Origin: Stackebrandtia nassauensis DSM 44728
Lineage (GTDB): Bacteria > Actinomycetota > Actinomycetes > Mycobacteriales > Micromonosporaceae
Assembly (NCBI RefSeq): GCF_000024545.1
Contig: NC_013947.1
Coordinates: forward strand, 62,001-126,000
Length of the DNA stretch: 64,000 nt
Reading direction: 5' to 3'
Both the position numbers and the translations under genes were made by a program. Positions 24,000 through 32,308 of the stretch are shown here, in pieces. Below the pieces are notes generated by a model. That model saw only the letters and a list, made by a program, of their open reading frames with translations, did no database searches and was not told the DNA's origin. The first letter of the stretch is position 1. Each line of letters begins with the position of its first letter.

Positions 24000-25753
24000 C
24001 CGCGACCGCCGTGCTGGCCGCCGCCGAGACCCGAAGCCGGTCCCGCTGGCGGCCCTGGCACGCCAGGGCCTGGGTGCCCGCGACCTACCTCGTCGCGTCC
24101 GTCGCGCTCTACCTGGGACTGTGGGCCTCACCCAGCGGCCGCTATCTGATCGACAGTGGACAGGACCAGAACCAGTGGGAGTGGTTCTTCGCCGTCACCG
24201 CCCGCTCGGTGACCGAACTGGACAATCCACTGTTCACCACCCTCCAGAACCATCCCGAGGGTGTCAACCTGATGGCCAACACCACCATGCTCGGGGTGTC
24301 GGTGCCGCTGACACCGGTGACGCTGCTGCTGGGCCCCGGTGTCACCTGGGCGCTGGTGCTGACCGGCAGCCTCGCCGCGACCGCCACCGCCTGGTACTGG
24401 CTGCTGCACCGGCGCCTGGGCCACTCCCGGTTGGCGGCGGCGCTGGGCGGCGGCTTCTGCGGTTTCGCGCCGCCGGTGATCACCCACGCCCACGCCCACC
24501 CCAACTTCGTGGCCCTGTTCGTGCTGCCGTTCGTGGTCGCGCTGCTGCTGCGGCTGTGGGACGGCGAACGGCCACTGCGCGACGGCGCGATCCTCGGGCT
24601 GCTGCTGGCGTACCAGATCTTCCTCGGCGAGGAGGTGCTGCTGCTGTTCGCCACCGGCATGACGATCTTCGCGATCGCCTACGCCGCGACCCGTCCGGCG
24701 CGGGCGCGCGCCGCGTTGCGGCCGTTGGGAACCGGTCTGGGCGTCGCCGCCGCGGTCTCGCTGAGCCTGGTGGCGTTCCCGCTGTACTGGCAGTTCCTCG
24801 GCCCGCAAAGCTACAGTGGACTATTGCACGGCAACGCCGGGAACGACCTGCTCGCGTTCGTCACCTTCGCCTCCCGGTCGCTGGGCGGCGACGACCGGAC
24901 CGCGGGCGCGCTGGCCTGGTCCACCGAACAGAACTCCTTCTTCGGCTGGCCGCTGGTCATCATGGTCGTCACCCTCGCCGCGGTCCTGTGGCGGGTGCCG
25001 CGAGCCCGGGCACTGTCCATAACGGTCGCCGTCGCCGCGCTGCTGTCGCTGGGCTCCTCGGTGAAGTTCGACGGCGAGGACACCCTGATCCCGGGGCCGT
25101 GGCTGCTGCTGTCCTGGCTGCCGCTGTACGAGTCCGTGCTGGACTCCCGGCTCGCGATGGTCTGCGTCCCCGCCATCGCGGTGCTGCTGGCGATGGCCGT
25201 CGACCGGGTGCGGCTGCTGTTCGGTCTGCCCCACTGGCAGCGCACGCCGAGACTACTGTGGACCGGAGTGCTGCTGGCGGTGCTGGCGCCGATCGCCCCG
25301 ACCCCGTTCACCGTGGTGGACCGGGCGCCCACCCCGACGTTCTTCACCTCGGGCATGTGGCGCGAATACGTCCCCGACGGCGGCACCGTCGTCCCGGTCC
25401 CGATACCCAGCCCCGGCGACACCACCGCGCTGCAATGGCAACTCGACAGCGACCTCGACTTCCGGCTCCCGGAGGGGTACTTCATCGGTCCCGGACAACC
25501 GGATCGGCGCGGCATCTACGGCGCGATGCGCCGACCCACGTCGGTGCTGCTGCGCGAGGTCCGCGACTCCGGTGAGGGCCGCGACGTCACCGAGGAGCAG
25601 CGCGAGCAGGCGGCCGAGGACCTGCGCCACTGGGACGCCGAACTGGTCGTCCTGGGCCCGCATCCCGCCGAGGACGCGCTGCGGTACACCGTCGAGGACC
25701 TGCTGGGTCCCGGCCACCGGGCCGGTGGCGTGTGGGTGTGGAAGGTGCGGTAG
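23996..25753 (+). CDS. Polytopic membrane protein, GT-C glycosyltransferase-like
   Basis: A 585-residue protein with about ten membrane helices and a C-terminal extracytoplasmic domain of about 150 residues (WREYVPDGGTVVPVPIPSP). An acidic segment in the first loop (DSGQDQNQWEWFFAV) sits where GT-C enzymes carry catalytic acidic residues, and HAHAHPNFVALFVLPF starts another helix. I suggest a polyprenyl-phosphate sugar-dependent transferase because the gene is coupled by GTGA to a polyprenyl-phosphate glycosyltransferase. The GTG at 23996 is the start that gives this overlap. Confidence 0.72.
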   Translation: MTATAVLAAAETRSRSRWRPWHARAWVPATYLVASVALYLGLWASPSGRYLIDSGQDQNQWEWFFAVTARSVTELDNPLFTTLQNHPEGVNLMANTTMLGVSVPLTPVTLLLGPGVTWALVLTGSLAATATAWYWLLHRRLGHSRLAAALGGGFCGFAPPVITHAHAHPNFVALFVLPFVVALLLRLWDGERPLRDGAILGLLLAYQIFLGEEVLLLFATGMTIFAIAYAATRPARARAALRPLGTGLGVAAAVSLSLVAFPLYWQFLGPQSYSGLLHGNAGNDLLAFVTFASRSLGGDDRTAGALAWSTEQNSFFGWPLVIMVVTLAAVLWRVPRARALSITVAVAALLSLGSSVKFDGEDTLIPGPWLLLSWLPLYESVLDSRLAMVCVPAIAVLLAMAVDRVRLLFGLPHWQRTPRLLWTGVLLAVLAPIAPTPFTVVDRAPTPTFFTSGMWREYVPDGGTVVPVPIPSPGDTTALQWQLDSDLDFRLPEGYFIGPGQPDRRGIYGAMRRPTSVLLREVRDSGEGRDVTEEQREQAAEDLRHWDAELVVLGPHPAEDALRYTVEDLLGPGHRAGGVWVWKVR

Positions 25754-25755
25754 TC

Positions 25756-26367
25756 ATGACGTCGAGCGTCACCGGCCAGCTGACCACCCCGTGGACTGTC
25801 CGGGAACGCGCCCCGGACACGCCGAGGAGGGCCGTGCACGCCGACCTGGAGCGGGAATACGTCGAATACGTGACGGTTCACCTGCCCGCCCTTCACCGTG
25901 TCGCCCGGCTGCTGTGCCGGGACCGGCACCGTGCCGACGACATCGTGCAGACCACCATCACGAAGCTGTACATCCACTGGAAGCGCGCCAAAGCCGCCTC
26001 CAACCTCGACGCCTACGTCCGCACCATGCTGGTGCGGGCCTTCCTGAGCGAACAGCGGCTGTCCTGGGCGAAGGTGCGGCTGTTCGGTTCCGCGCAGGAG
26101 ATCCCGGGTACTCCCTCGGTCCACTCGCCGGACGTGGAGACCCGCGACCTGGTGCACACCGCGCTGTCGCGGGTCGCTCCCAAACAGCGGGCGGTGCTGG
26201 TGCTGCGGTTCCTGTGCGACCTCCCGGTCACCGAGGTGGCCCAGATCCTCGGGTGTTCGCCCGGTAACGTCACGAGCCTGACCACGCACGGCCTCAAACG
26301 ACTGCGGGCCCTGCTGGGAGACCGGGCCGTCGCCGCACTGGAAGGAGGTGGCCGGGATGAACGATGA
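25756..26367 (+). CDS. ECF sigma factor (SigE family)
   Basis: A 203-residue sigma factor. Region 2 contains ALHRVARLLCRDRHRADDIVQ and TTITKLYIHW. Region 4 contains APKQRAVLVLRFLCDLPVTE and VAQILGCSPGNVTSLTTHGL. ATG 25756 lies 2 bp after the preceding stop. The downstream gene overlaps by 11 bp and encodes a membrane protein with a cytoplasmic N-terminus, the usual place of the anti-sigma factor. Being in one operon with envelope glycosylation genes suggests control of surface polysaccharide. Confidence 0.86.
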   Translation: MTSSVTGQLTTPWTVRERAPDTPRRAVHADLEREYVEYVTVHLPALHRVARLLCRDRHRADDIVQTTITKLYIHWKRAKAASNLDAYVRTMLVRAFLSEQRLSWAKVRLFGSAQEIPGTPSVHSPDVETRDLVHTALSRVAPKQRAVLVLRFLCDLPVTEVAQILGCSPGNVTSLTTHGLKRLRALLGDRAVAALEGGGRDER

Positions 26368-27412
26368 CGAACGCGAAGCCGCCCGACTGCTGGAACCCCT
26401 GCGGCAACCCGAACCCCCGGCCACGTCGGCCGTCGACGTCGACCGGGCGATGCGAACCGGCCGCCGCACCATCCGGGTCCGCCAGGTCGCCGGAACCCTC
26501 GCGTGCGTCGTGGCCGTGCTGGGCATCGCCTTCACCGTGACCGTCCCGTACTACCACTCGCCCCCGGCCGAGGAGACCACGTCCGAGTTCGGGGTCACCA
26601 CCCAGGAGTTCGCGATCGGTTCGGCCGGCGGCTTCACCCCGCTGACCTACGAGACCGGCCGGTCCCGCCAGCGGGCCACCCTGACCACGCAGGACGGCGC
26701 CACCGACGCCGTGGTCACCCTGTACCCCAAGGGAAGGGTGCCCCGCGTCGACGGCGAGACCTGGAAGCCCACCGGCGGGACCGCACCCGACGTCAAGGGC
26801 GGCGCCGCGGTGTGGCCGTCGGAGCCGGTGTTCGGTGACGACGCCGTCGAACTGGCCTGGCAGTGGCGCCCCGACGCCTGGGCCTTCGTGTCGGTGACCG
26901 GACCCGAGGCCGACCAGGACCGGGCCCACAAGGTCGCGCTCAGCGTCGAACCCGGGGCCGACATCGACGTGGCCGTCCCGGCGACCTATCCCACCCCGCA
27001 TCCCGGCACGGTCCAGGAGTCCGCGGTGATCAGCACGCTGCGCTCCATCGGCGACCACGAACGCGCCGAACGGATCTACCAGGTGCGTTACCGCGCCTCG
27101 GGCGACGACTCCGACTGGATCACGGTCGGCGTGCGCGAACCCGCACCCGACACCGACGAGTCGACAACGGTCGACGACCGTCCCGCCCTCGTCGAGAAGA
27201 ACAAGGTCACGTTCCTGGACGGCACCGGTCTGTTCGTGGAGGTCAGCGACGAGTCGGTGCTCGACGAACCGCTCACCGACTTCGCGGCGCGGGTCGAGCT
27301 GAAATCCGACCTCGAATGGTCACCGCCGCCGCTGTCGCCGTCCGACATGCCCACGTCCTCGTCGGAGACGCCGACGGACTCGTCCACCGAGACCGCGAGC
27401 CCGACGCCATAA
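26357..27412 (+). CDS. Putative membrane anti-sigma factor
   Basis: A 351-residue single-pass protein. The cytoplasmic part (1-45) has acidic and basic helices, a membrane helix follows (VAGTLACVVAVLGIAFTVTV), and about 280 residues are outside. The outer part is beta-rich and ends in a Ser/Thr/Pro tail (TSSSETPTDSSTETASPTP). It lacks a visible zinc-binding HxxxCxxC motif, so assignment rests on topology and on the 11-bp overlap with the sigma gene. ATG 26357 is nine bases after AAGGAGG, better placed than the GTG at 26348. A strong hairpin follows. Confidence 0.65.
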   Translation: MNDDEREAARLLEPLRQPEPPATSAVDVDRAMRTGRRTIRVRQVAGTLACVVAVLGIAFTVTVPYYHSPPAEETTSEFGVTTQEFAIGSAGGFTPLTYETGRSRQRATLTTQDGATDAVVTLYPKGRVPRVDGETWKPTGGTAPDVKGGAAVWPSEPVFGDDAVELAWQWRPDAWAFVSVTGPEADQDRAHKVALSVEPGADIDVAVPATYPTPHPGTVQESAVISTLRSIGDHERAERIYQVRYRASGDDSDWITVGVREPAPDTDESTTVDDRPALVEKNKVTFLDGTGLFVEVSDESVLDEPLTDFAARVELKSDLEWSPPPLSPSDMPTSSSETPTDSSTETASPTP

Positions 27413-27415
27413 CGA

Positions 27416-27453
27416 CAGCGCCGACCCGGGCGAACCCGGGTCGGCGCTGTTTA
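27416..27453. terminator. Intrinsic terminator
   Basis: A perfect 15-bp stem (arms 27416-27430 and 27435-27449) with loop CGAA, followed by TTTAT. It closes the sigma operon and lies between it and the convergent tRNA-Ser. Confidence 0.88.
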
Positions 27454-27460
27454 TCCGTGG

Positions 27461-27547
27461 CGGTGACGGTGGGATTTGAACCCACGGATGGCGTAAACCA
27501 TCAAACGCTTTCGAGGCGTTCTCCTTCGGCCGCTCGGACACGTCACC
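27461..27547 (-). tRNA. tRNA-Ser (anticodon CGA)
   Basis: An 87-base cloverleaf on the minus strand. The acceptor arm GGTGACG pairs with CGTCACC, and the anticodon stem AACGC/GCGTT encloses loop CTCGAAA with CGA at 27513-27511. A long variable arm and the T-arm GGTTCAAATCC are present. The 3' CCA is encoded (TGG on the plus strand at 27458-27460). It reads UCG codons. Confidence 0.95.
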
Positions 27548-27654
27548 GCGGAAGAGCGTACCCGAGCAGCATGCGAGCACGCATCTGGGTATGCGTGGAT
27601 TCGGCCACGGCCGAAAGGATGGCCGCGACCGCCACGGCCGCATAGCTTCGCGGC

Positions 27655-28515
27655 ATGACGGCGATGCGAACCCTGCGCGGCCTGGCGGTACTGGCGTTGC
27701 TGGCCGTTGCCGTCGGCTGCGGTGGCCCCGGCGAGGCCGGGTCACAGGACAAGGCCGACGACAAGACCGAGACGAAGGCCGACCCCGGCGAGCCCGGCCT
27801 CCACAAGAAGGTCAAGGTCGACGGCGGCAAGACCTACGACGTCTACGTGCCCAAGGGCCGCTCGCTCGACGAGCCGGTACCGGCGGTGCTGGTGCTGCAC
27901 GGCATGCCCGGCGACGCCGCCGAAGCCCGGGAACAGTCGGGGCTGGACGCGCTCGCCGACGAGGAGGGCTTCCTGGCCGTCTACCCCGACAACCCGAACG
28001 GCAGCTGGACCCCGAACCCCGACGACGAGGGCGACAGCGACTTCGTCCGCGACATCATCACCGACCTGACCGGTACCTGGAACGCCGACCCGAAGCGGAT
28101 CTTCGTGTCCGGCACCTCCAACGGCGGCGACATGGCGCTGACCATCGGCGCGAAGCTGCCGGATCTGGTCGCGGGGATCGCGGCGGTCGTTCCGGCGGGC
28201 ACCGAGGAGGTCGCGAAGGTGATGGACGCCGTCGAGACACCGGTGCCGTTGATCGCCTTCTTCGGCGGCAACGACCCGCGCGAGGGTCTCGGCCTGGACC
28301 TGGTGGCCACCTGGCGGGACCGCGTCGAGTGCGGCAAGGCCAAGACCGACAAGGGAAAGCAGGTCACGGTCCGCGAATACGCGTGCGCCGACGACACCGC
28401 GGTGGTGACGCAGGAGGTGCACGAGGGCTTCCACGAGTGGTTCGGCACCGCCGCCGAACCCGAACCGGTGTGGGCTTCGGCGGCGATGTGGGAGTTCTTC
28501 ACCCGGAAGTCGTGA
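27655..28515 (+). CDS. Lipoprotein esterase, LpqC/feruloyl-esterase-like
   Basis: A 286-residue exported protein. The signal peptide ends in lipobox AVGC (about residues 19-22), so it is lipid-anchored at cysteine 22. The mature part is an alpha/beta hydrolase of the PHB depolymerase/feruloyl esterase type: oxyanion segment LVLHGMPGD, nucleophile elbow VSGTSNGGDMA and late HEGFHEWF histidine. Mycobacterial LpqC has the same plan. Possible starts are 27655 and 27664. The natural ester is unknown. Confidence 0.85.
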   Translation: MTAMRTLRGLAVLALLAVAVGCGGPGEAGSQDKADDKTETKADPGEPGLHKKVKVDGGKTYDVYVPKGRSLDEPVPAVLVLHGMPGDAAEAREQSGLDALADEEGFLAVYPDNPNGSWTPNPDDEGDSDFVRDIITDLTGTWNADPKRIFVSGTSNGGDMALTIGAKLPDLVAGIAAVVPAGTEEVAKVMDAVETPVPLIAFFGGNDPREGLGLDLVATWRDRVECGKAKTDKGKQVTVREYACADDTAVVTQEVHEGFHEWFGTAAEPEPVWASAAMWEFFTRKS

Positions 28516-28522
28516 CCGGTGG

Positions 28523-29290
28523 CTACTGCGGCGCGTTGCGTTCGTAGATCATCCGCAGCCCGATCAACGTCAGCATCGGCTCGTAGTTCGTGATCGTCGC
28601 GCACTCCTCGATCACCACCGGCGCCAGGCCGCCGGTCGCGATGACCGCCGACACCCCGGTGCCCAGTTGTTTGATGATCCGGGTGACCAGGCCGTCGATC
28701 TGGCCCGCGAAACCGTAGATGATGCCCGACTGCAGACACTCGACGGTGTTCTTGCCGATCACCGAACGCGGCTTGACCGGCTCGACCTTCTGCAACTGCG
28801 CGGCCCGCGACGCCAGCGCGTCGATCGAGATCTCGATGCCGGGCGCGAACGCCCCGCCCAGGAACTCGCCCTTCTCGGAGATCACGTCGATGTTCGTCGA
28901 GGTGCCGAAGTCCACGATGATGGACGGCCCGCCGTACATGTTGTACGCCGCGTGGGTGTTGACGATGCGGTCGGCGCCCACCTCGCGCGGGTTGTCGATG
29001 GCCAGCTGAACCCCGGTGCGAACCCCGGGTGCCACCAGCACCGTCGGTTTGGCCGCGTAGTAGCGCGACAGCATGACCCGCAGTTCCCGCAGCGCCTGCG
29101 GAACCGTTGAGCTGACGCAGATCGCGCTCACCTCGACGTTGTCGCCCGCGAGCAGTCCCCGGAAGGTGAGGGCCATCTCGTCGGCGGTGGCGCGCGGGTC
29201 GGTCTTGATGCGCCAGGAGTGGACGAGCGTCTCACCCTCGAATGTGGCGAGCACGGTGTTGGTGTTTCCGATGTCGACGCACAACAGCAC
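28523..29290 (-). CDS. coaX: Type III pantothenate kinase
   Basis: A 255-residue ASKHA-fold kinase that phosphorylates pantothenate, the first step of coenzyme A synthesis. The phosphate-binding start LLCVDIGNTNTVLATF, the pantothenate-site segment NPREVGADRIVNTHAAY and the adenosine/metal motif IIVDFGTSTNIDVI are intact, as is IATGGLAPVV. The start is GTG. The gene follows nadC with 3 bp between, at the end of a cofactor block that also contains panC and panD. Confidence 0.95.
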   Translation of the reverse strand: MLLCVDIGNTNTVLATFEGETLVHSWRIKTDPRATADEMALTFRGLLAGDNVEVSAICVSSTVPQALRELRVMLSRYYAAKPTVLVAPGVRTGVQLAIDNPREVGADRIVNTHAAYNMYGGPSIIVDFGTSTNIDVISEKGEFLGGAFAPGIEISIDALASRAAQLQKVEPVKPRSVIGKNTVECLQSGIIYGFAGQIDGLVTRIIKQLGTGVSAVIATGGLAPVVIEECATITNYEPMLTLIGLRMIYERNAPQ

Positions 29291-29293
29291 GGC

Positions 29294-30169
29294 CTACTCC
29301 TGTCTGATGTCGAGTGCGATGTCGAGTATGGGCGATGAGTGCGTCAGGGCGCCGGACGAGATGTAGTCGACGCCGGTGTCGGCGTACTTCTCGGCGATGG
29401 TGAGGGTGATGTTGCCGGTGGCCTCCAGCTGCACGTCGGGGCCGACGGCCGCGACGACCTCGCGCAGCTGCGCCGGGGACATGTTGTCGCACAACAGGAA
29501 CGTCGCTCCCGCCGCGACGGCCTCCCGGGCCTCGTCGAGGGTGTCGACCTCGACCTGGATGGCGATGTCGGGACGGGCGGCGCGCACCGCCTCGAAGGCG
29601 GCCGTCACCGATCCGGCGGCGAACTTGTGGTTGTCCTTGATCATGGCCACGTCGTACAGGCCCATGCGTTTGTTACCGCCGCCGGCGGCCCGCACCGCGT
29701 ACTTGTCCAGGGTCCGCAGGCCCGGCGTGGTCTTGCGGGTGTCCAGCACGGTCACCTTGGTGCCGTCGAGCACCCGGGTCCACTCCCGAGTGTGGGTGGC
29801 GATGCCGGACATGCGGCACAACAGGTTCAGCACGGTGCGCTCGGCCATCAGCAGGTACCGGACCGGTCCGGCCACCGTCGCCAGCCGGTCCCCGGCGTAG
29901 ACGCGGGCGCCGTCGTCGACCAGGTGCGTGAACGCGACGTTAGGGTCGAAGTGCTTGAACACCGCCTCGGCCACGGCCAGTCCCGCCACCACCCCGGACT
30001 CCCGGGCCACCAGGTCGGCGGTGCCGGTGACCGTCAGCGGGAAGATCGCCTCGCTGGTGGGGTCGCTGCGGTTAGGGCCCAGGTCCTCGGCCAGCGCCCG
30101 GTCGATGATGGCGTTGACCTCGTCGGGGTCCAGTCCCTGGGCGGTGAGTCGTTCGTCCACGGTAGTCAT
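29294..30169 (-). CDS. nadC: Nicotinate-nucleotide pyrophosphorylase (quinolinate phosphoribosyltransferase)
   Basis: A 291-residue enzyme converting quinolinate and PRPP to nicotinate mononucleotide. Conserved segments include LMAERTVLNLLCRMSGIAT, VLDTRKTTPGLRTLDKYAV, the GGGNKRMGLYDVAMIKDNH segment (quoted in part) and IQVEVDTLDEA. ATG 30169 with GGAGA upstream is chosen; a longer frame is not protein-like. It is separated from nadB by an accessory island of about 2 kb, whereas the two are adjacent in many actinomycetes. Confidence 0.95.
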   Translation of the reverse strand: MTTVDERLTAQGLDPDEVNAIIDRALAEDLGPNRSDPTSEAIFPLTVTGTADLVARESGVVAGLAVAEAVFKHFDPNVAFTHLVDDGARVYAGDRLATVAGPVRYLLMAERTVLNLLCRMSGIATHTREWTRVLDGTKVTVLDTRKTTPGLRTLDKYAVRAAGGGNKRMGLYDVAMIKDNHKFAAGSVTAAFEAVRAARPDIAIQVEVDTLDEAREAVAAGATFLLCDNMSPAQLREVVAAVGPDVQLEATGNITLTIAEKYADTGVDYISSGALTHSSPILDIALDIRQE

Positions 30170-30317
30170 CTTGTCTCCATCCACACGCCCGACATTCTCC
30201 ACAGCACCGCTTCGTTGCGTGCGACACCCCGACCCGAAGACGCGAGAATGGCCCTCTGCGCCTGCCCGCGCGGGGGGCCATTGGAAGTCCATGGGGTGCG
30301 TTTATGCGTCGCTTTTT

Positions 30318-30557
30318 TCAGATGGTGAATGCGCCGGTCTTTATCTGGTGGAGGAGGCCACGGAAGGTCGCCTCGTCCAGGGTCAGGAGCGGACTGTCGT
30401 CGCCGAGTTTGCCGTCGCGCACCTGGGGCAGGACGGAAACCCGTGCCTCGACACAGTTTCCGCCGCTGTTGTCGCTGTAACTGCTCTTGCGCCAGGGGAC
30501 GGCTCGCGCGGCGCCGCGAGTGTCTCCCCGGCGACAACTGGATGTTCGCCTAGTCAT
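30318..30557 (-). CDS. DUF397 protein
   Basis: A 79-residue protein with the DUF397 core VPWRKSSYSDNSGGNCVEA and LTLDEATFRGLL. DUF397 proteins are encoded beside XRE/DUF5753 regulators (WhiJ/AbaA-type pairs of Streptomyces) and probably modulate them. ATG 30557 overlaps the regulator stop by ATGA, so both are coupled. The basic, Ser/Arg-rich first 20 residues (RRTSSCRRGDTRGAARA) are not typical of the family, so a later start is possible. Confidence 0.88.
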   Translation of the reverse strand: MTRRTSSCRRGDTRGAARAVPWRKSSYSDNSGGNCVEARVSVLPQVRDGKLGDDSPLLTLDEATFRGLLHQIKTGAFTI

Positions 30558-31387
30558 TTCAGGAACTCCTTGATCGGTATGGCCATGCTGTAAATGGTCC
30601 GAAACGTCCCGACGAACCGTGATACTACGTCCGGGTCCTCCAGATACCTACACGCGTCGAGTGCGTCGACATAGACGAAACTCAACTCGTCGTCCGGATC
30701 GGTGGGGCTGAGAATCGTGAACGCCCCGGACATCGCGGGGTGGAATCCGCCCAGCACCCGGATGTCTACGCCCGGCAGTTTCGCGACCTCCAGCAGCCGC
30801 GCGATCTGCGCGTCCTTGACGTCGGGCAGTCCGTCCATGACGTGCAGCGCCCCCTCGCCGATGACGAACTCCATCCTCGGCAGCGGATCCCGACCGAACA
30901 CGACCTCCTGCCGTTTGAACCGGAAGTTCTTCGTGGCAGGTTCGTCGGGGGCCTCCTGCGGCGGCCGGGTCTGGCGTTGCGCGTCGTAGTACTCGGGAAC
31001 CTGAAGCAGCCCCGGCATGTTGAGGTGTTCCCAGGTCATGATGTAGCCGTACTCGACCTCAGCCGACGCGAACCACCGGATGCCGGGCTTCATACCGGGT
31101 TCGTGCTTCTCGTACAGGCCCCGCTGTTTGCCCTTCACGACCAGCCCGGTCAGGTACGACATCACCTCCGGTGGCGCGTCGTAAACCTCGGGGCTGCACA
31201 GATTTTTCACTATGTAGGACTTTGTCCCCTGCTTTCCCTTTTCGATTGCTGCGATGGTGTTCCTGTGTAGTTCGACTGCCGCTCCGGCCTCGGCGTGGGT
31301 CATCCCGGCCGCTTCACGGAGTTTGCGCAGTTCGGCTCCCAGTTGCCTCCTCGCGAGGGTGGGACGAGCCGAAGGGTCGTTGGTCAT
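30554..31387 (-). CDS. XRE-family regulator with DUF5753 domain
   Basis: A 277-residue protein. The helix-turn-helix is near residues 15-70 (LREAAGMTHAEAGAAVELHRNTIAAIEKG, quoted in part: AGMTHAEAGAAVELH). The DUF5753 part follows, with YIMTWEHLNMPGLLQVPEYYDA and FVIGEGALHVMDG. These actinobacterial regulators act with DUF397 partners in development or antibiotic control. ATG 31387 was chosen (GGAAGAAG upstream); the frame extends further without coding character. The pair sits between nadB and nadC. Confidence 0.9.
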   Translation of the reverse strand: MTNDPSARPTLARRQLGAELRKLREAAGMTHAEAGAAVELHRNTIAAIEKGKQGTKSYIVKNLCSPEVYDAPPEVMSYLTGLVVKGKQRGLYEKHEPGMKPGIRWFASAEVEYGYIMTWEHLNMPGLLQVPEYYDAQRQTRPPQEAPDEPATKNFRFKRQEVVFGRDPLPRMEFVIGEGALHVMDGLPDVKDAQIARLLEVAKLPGVDIRVLGGFHPAMSGAFTILSPTDPDDELSFVYVDALDACRYLEDPDVVSRFVGTFRTIYSMAIPIKEFLK

Positions 31388-31451
31388 GGTGAGCACTTCT
31401 TCCCGGGAGTCAGGGGGGCCGCACATGATGCGCACGACCCTACCGAAGATG

Positions 31452-31526
31452 TGATGCACGGTTTTCGGCCGTAAATAACAGTGCGCAACGTTTCCGGCAG
31501 CCCTGAAACGTGCATCATGTTTCGGC
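31452..31526. promoter_or_regulatory. Inverted repeats upstream of the XRE regulator
   Basis: TGATGCACG (31452-31460) and CGTGCATCA (31509-31517) are perfect inverted repeats with a 48-bp spacer. The second lies inside GAAAC-N9-GTTTC, another perfect inverted repeat. The interval separates the divergent XRE gene and the small plus-strand gene at 31624, so it is a good candidate for regulator binding with looping. Confidence 0.45.
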
Positions 31527-31623
31527 TTCCCTGTAACCGTTTCAGCGCATAGCGTGGTCACGGGTGGGTCGCTCGTTTCCTTGAGTCGCATCACGAAGTC
31601 AGCGATGAGAGGAGCTGAGAACG

Positions 31624-31803
31624 ATGATCACCTCATACCGACCGCCCCGGACCCTGGCTGAAGTCGAGGTGACGATTCCCTGCCGAGCCTGTCGTGAGCA
31701 GGGAGTGCGGGCCGTACAGACCCCGGACGGACTGCGCGCGCAACGATGCGCCGACTGCGACGGCACCCGCAGGAAGCGGATCATCCGGGAGTGCGAGGGA
31801 TGA
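31624..31803 (+). CDS. 59-residue four-cysteine zinc-ribbon-like protein
   Basis: A short gene behind AGAGGAG nine bases upstream of ATG. The product has two CxxC pairs, IPCRACREQG and QRCADCDGT, spaced by 19 residues like a treble-clef/zinc-ribbon knuckle, then a basic tail (RRKRIIRECEG). I know no named family. It is divergent from the XRE/DUF397 pair and 16 bp upstream of another unknown gene, making a four-gene island. A nucleic-acid or protein adaptor is plausible. Confidence 0.65.
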   Translation: MITSYRPPRTLAEVEVTIPCRACREQGVRAVQTPDGLRAQRCADCDGTRRKRIIRECEG

Positions 31804-31819
31804 CGGCGGGAGCACCGCG

Positions 31820-32308
31820 ATGAGGGGCCACGAGCTCTTCCTGTGCTACCGCTGGAGCGGTCACCGCAACCTTTTGTCCAACGTGGAGGAACGCTGCCGA
31901 CCGTCAGCGGACCTGCCCCCGGTGAGTGTGCGCGATTGGACGCTCAAACCCGACCACATGTGCCAGGCCGTCTATCAGGACAAGGTCGAGGCACTGGTGT
32001 GGATGTGGTCGCGGATGAACGAGGTCGGCGACTACTTCCTGCGGCACTATCCCGCGCTGGCGCCCGACATCCTGCGCCAGTACGCCCGGGCCGTGTCGAT
32101 GCTCGACAACGCCGACATGGCCAGCCAGTGGAGCACCGAACTGCCGGACGGCTCGGTCGAGTTCGTCGCGGTGGTGGCGGTGTGGGACGACGGCAGGCCA
32201 CTACCCCGGATACCCCGGCCACAGCCGGGTTCGGCCGCCAGCGTGGACTTCGGTGAACCAGCGCCGAGGCACCCCGGGCACCGGGATTTAAGCGCCCCGG
32301 TCGTGGGA
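31820..32308 (+). CDS. Unknown protein of the XRE/DUF397 island, 3' end unresolved
   Basis: The start (ATG 31820, GGGAG upstream) and first 135 residues look like a real soluble helical protein (KPDHMCQAVYQDKVEALVW, HYPALAPDILRQYARAVSM). The frame has no stop before 34036 and would run for 1.7 kb antisense to nadB, which is very unlikely to be coding. A one-base shift would end it at TAA 32289-32291, just before the nadB stop. I infer a frameshift or sequence error near 32200-32280, or a natural run-on. I end the feature at the nadB boundary. Function unknown. Confidence 0.4.
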
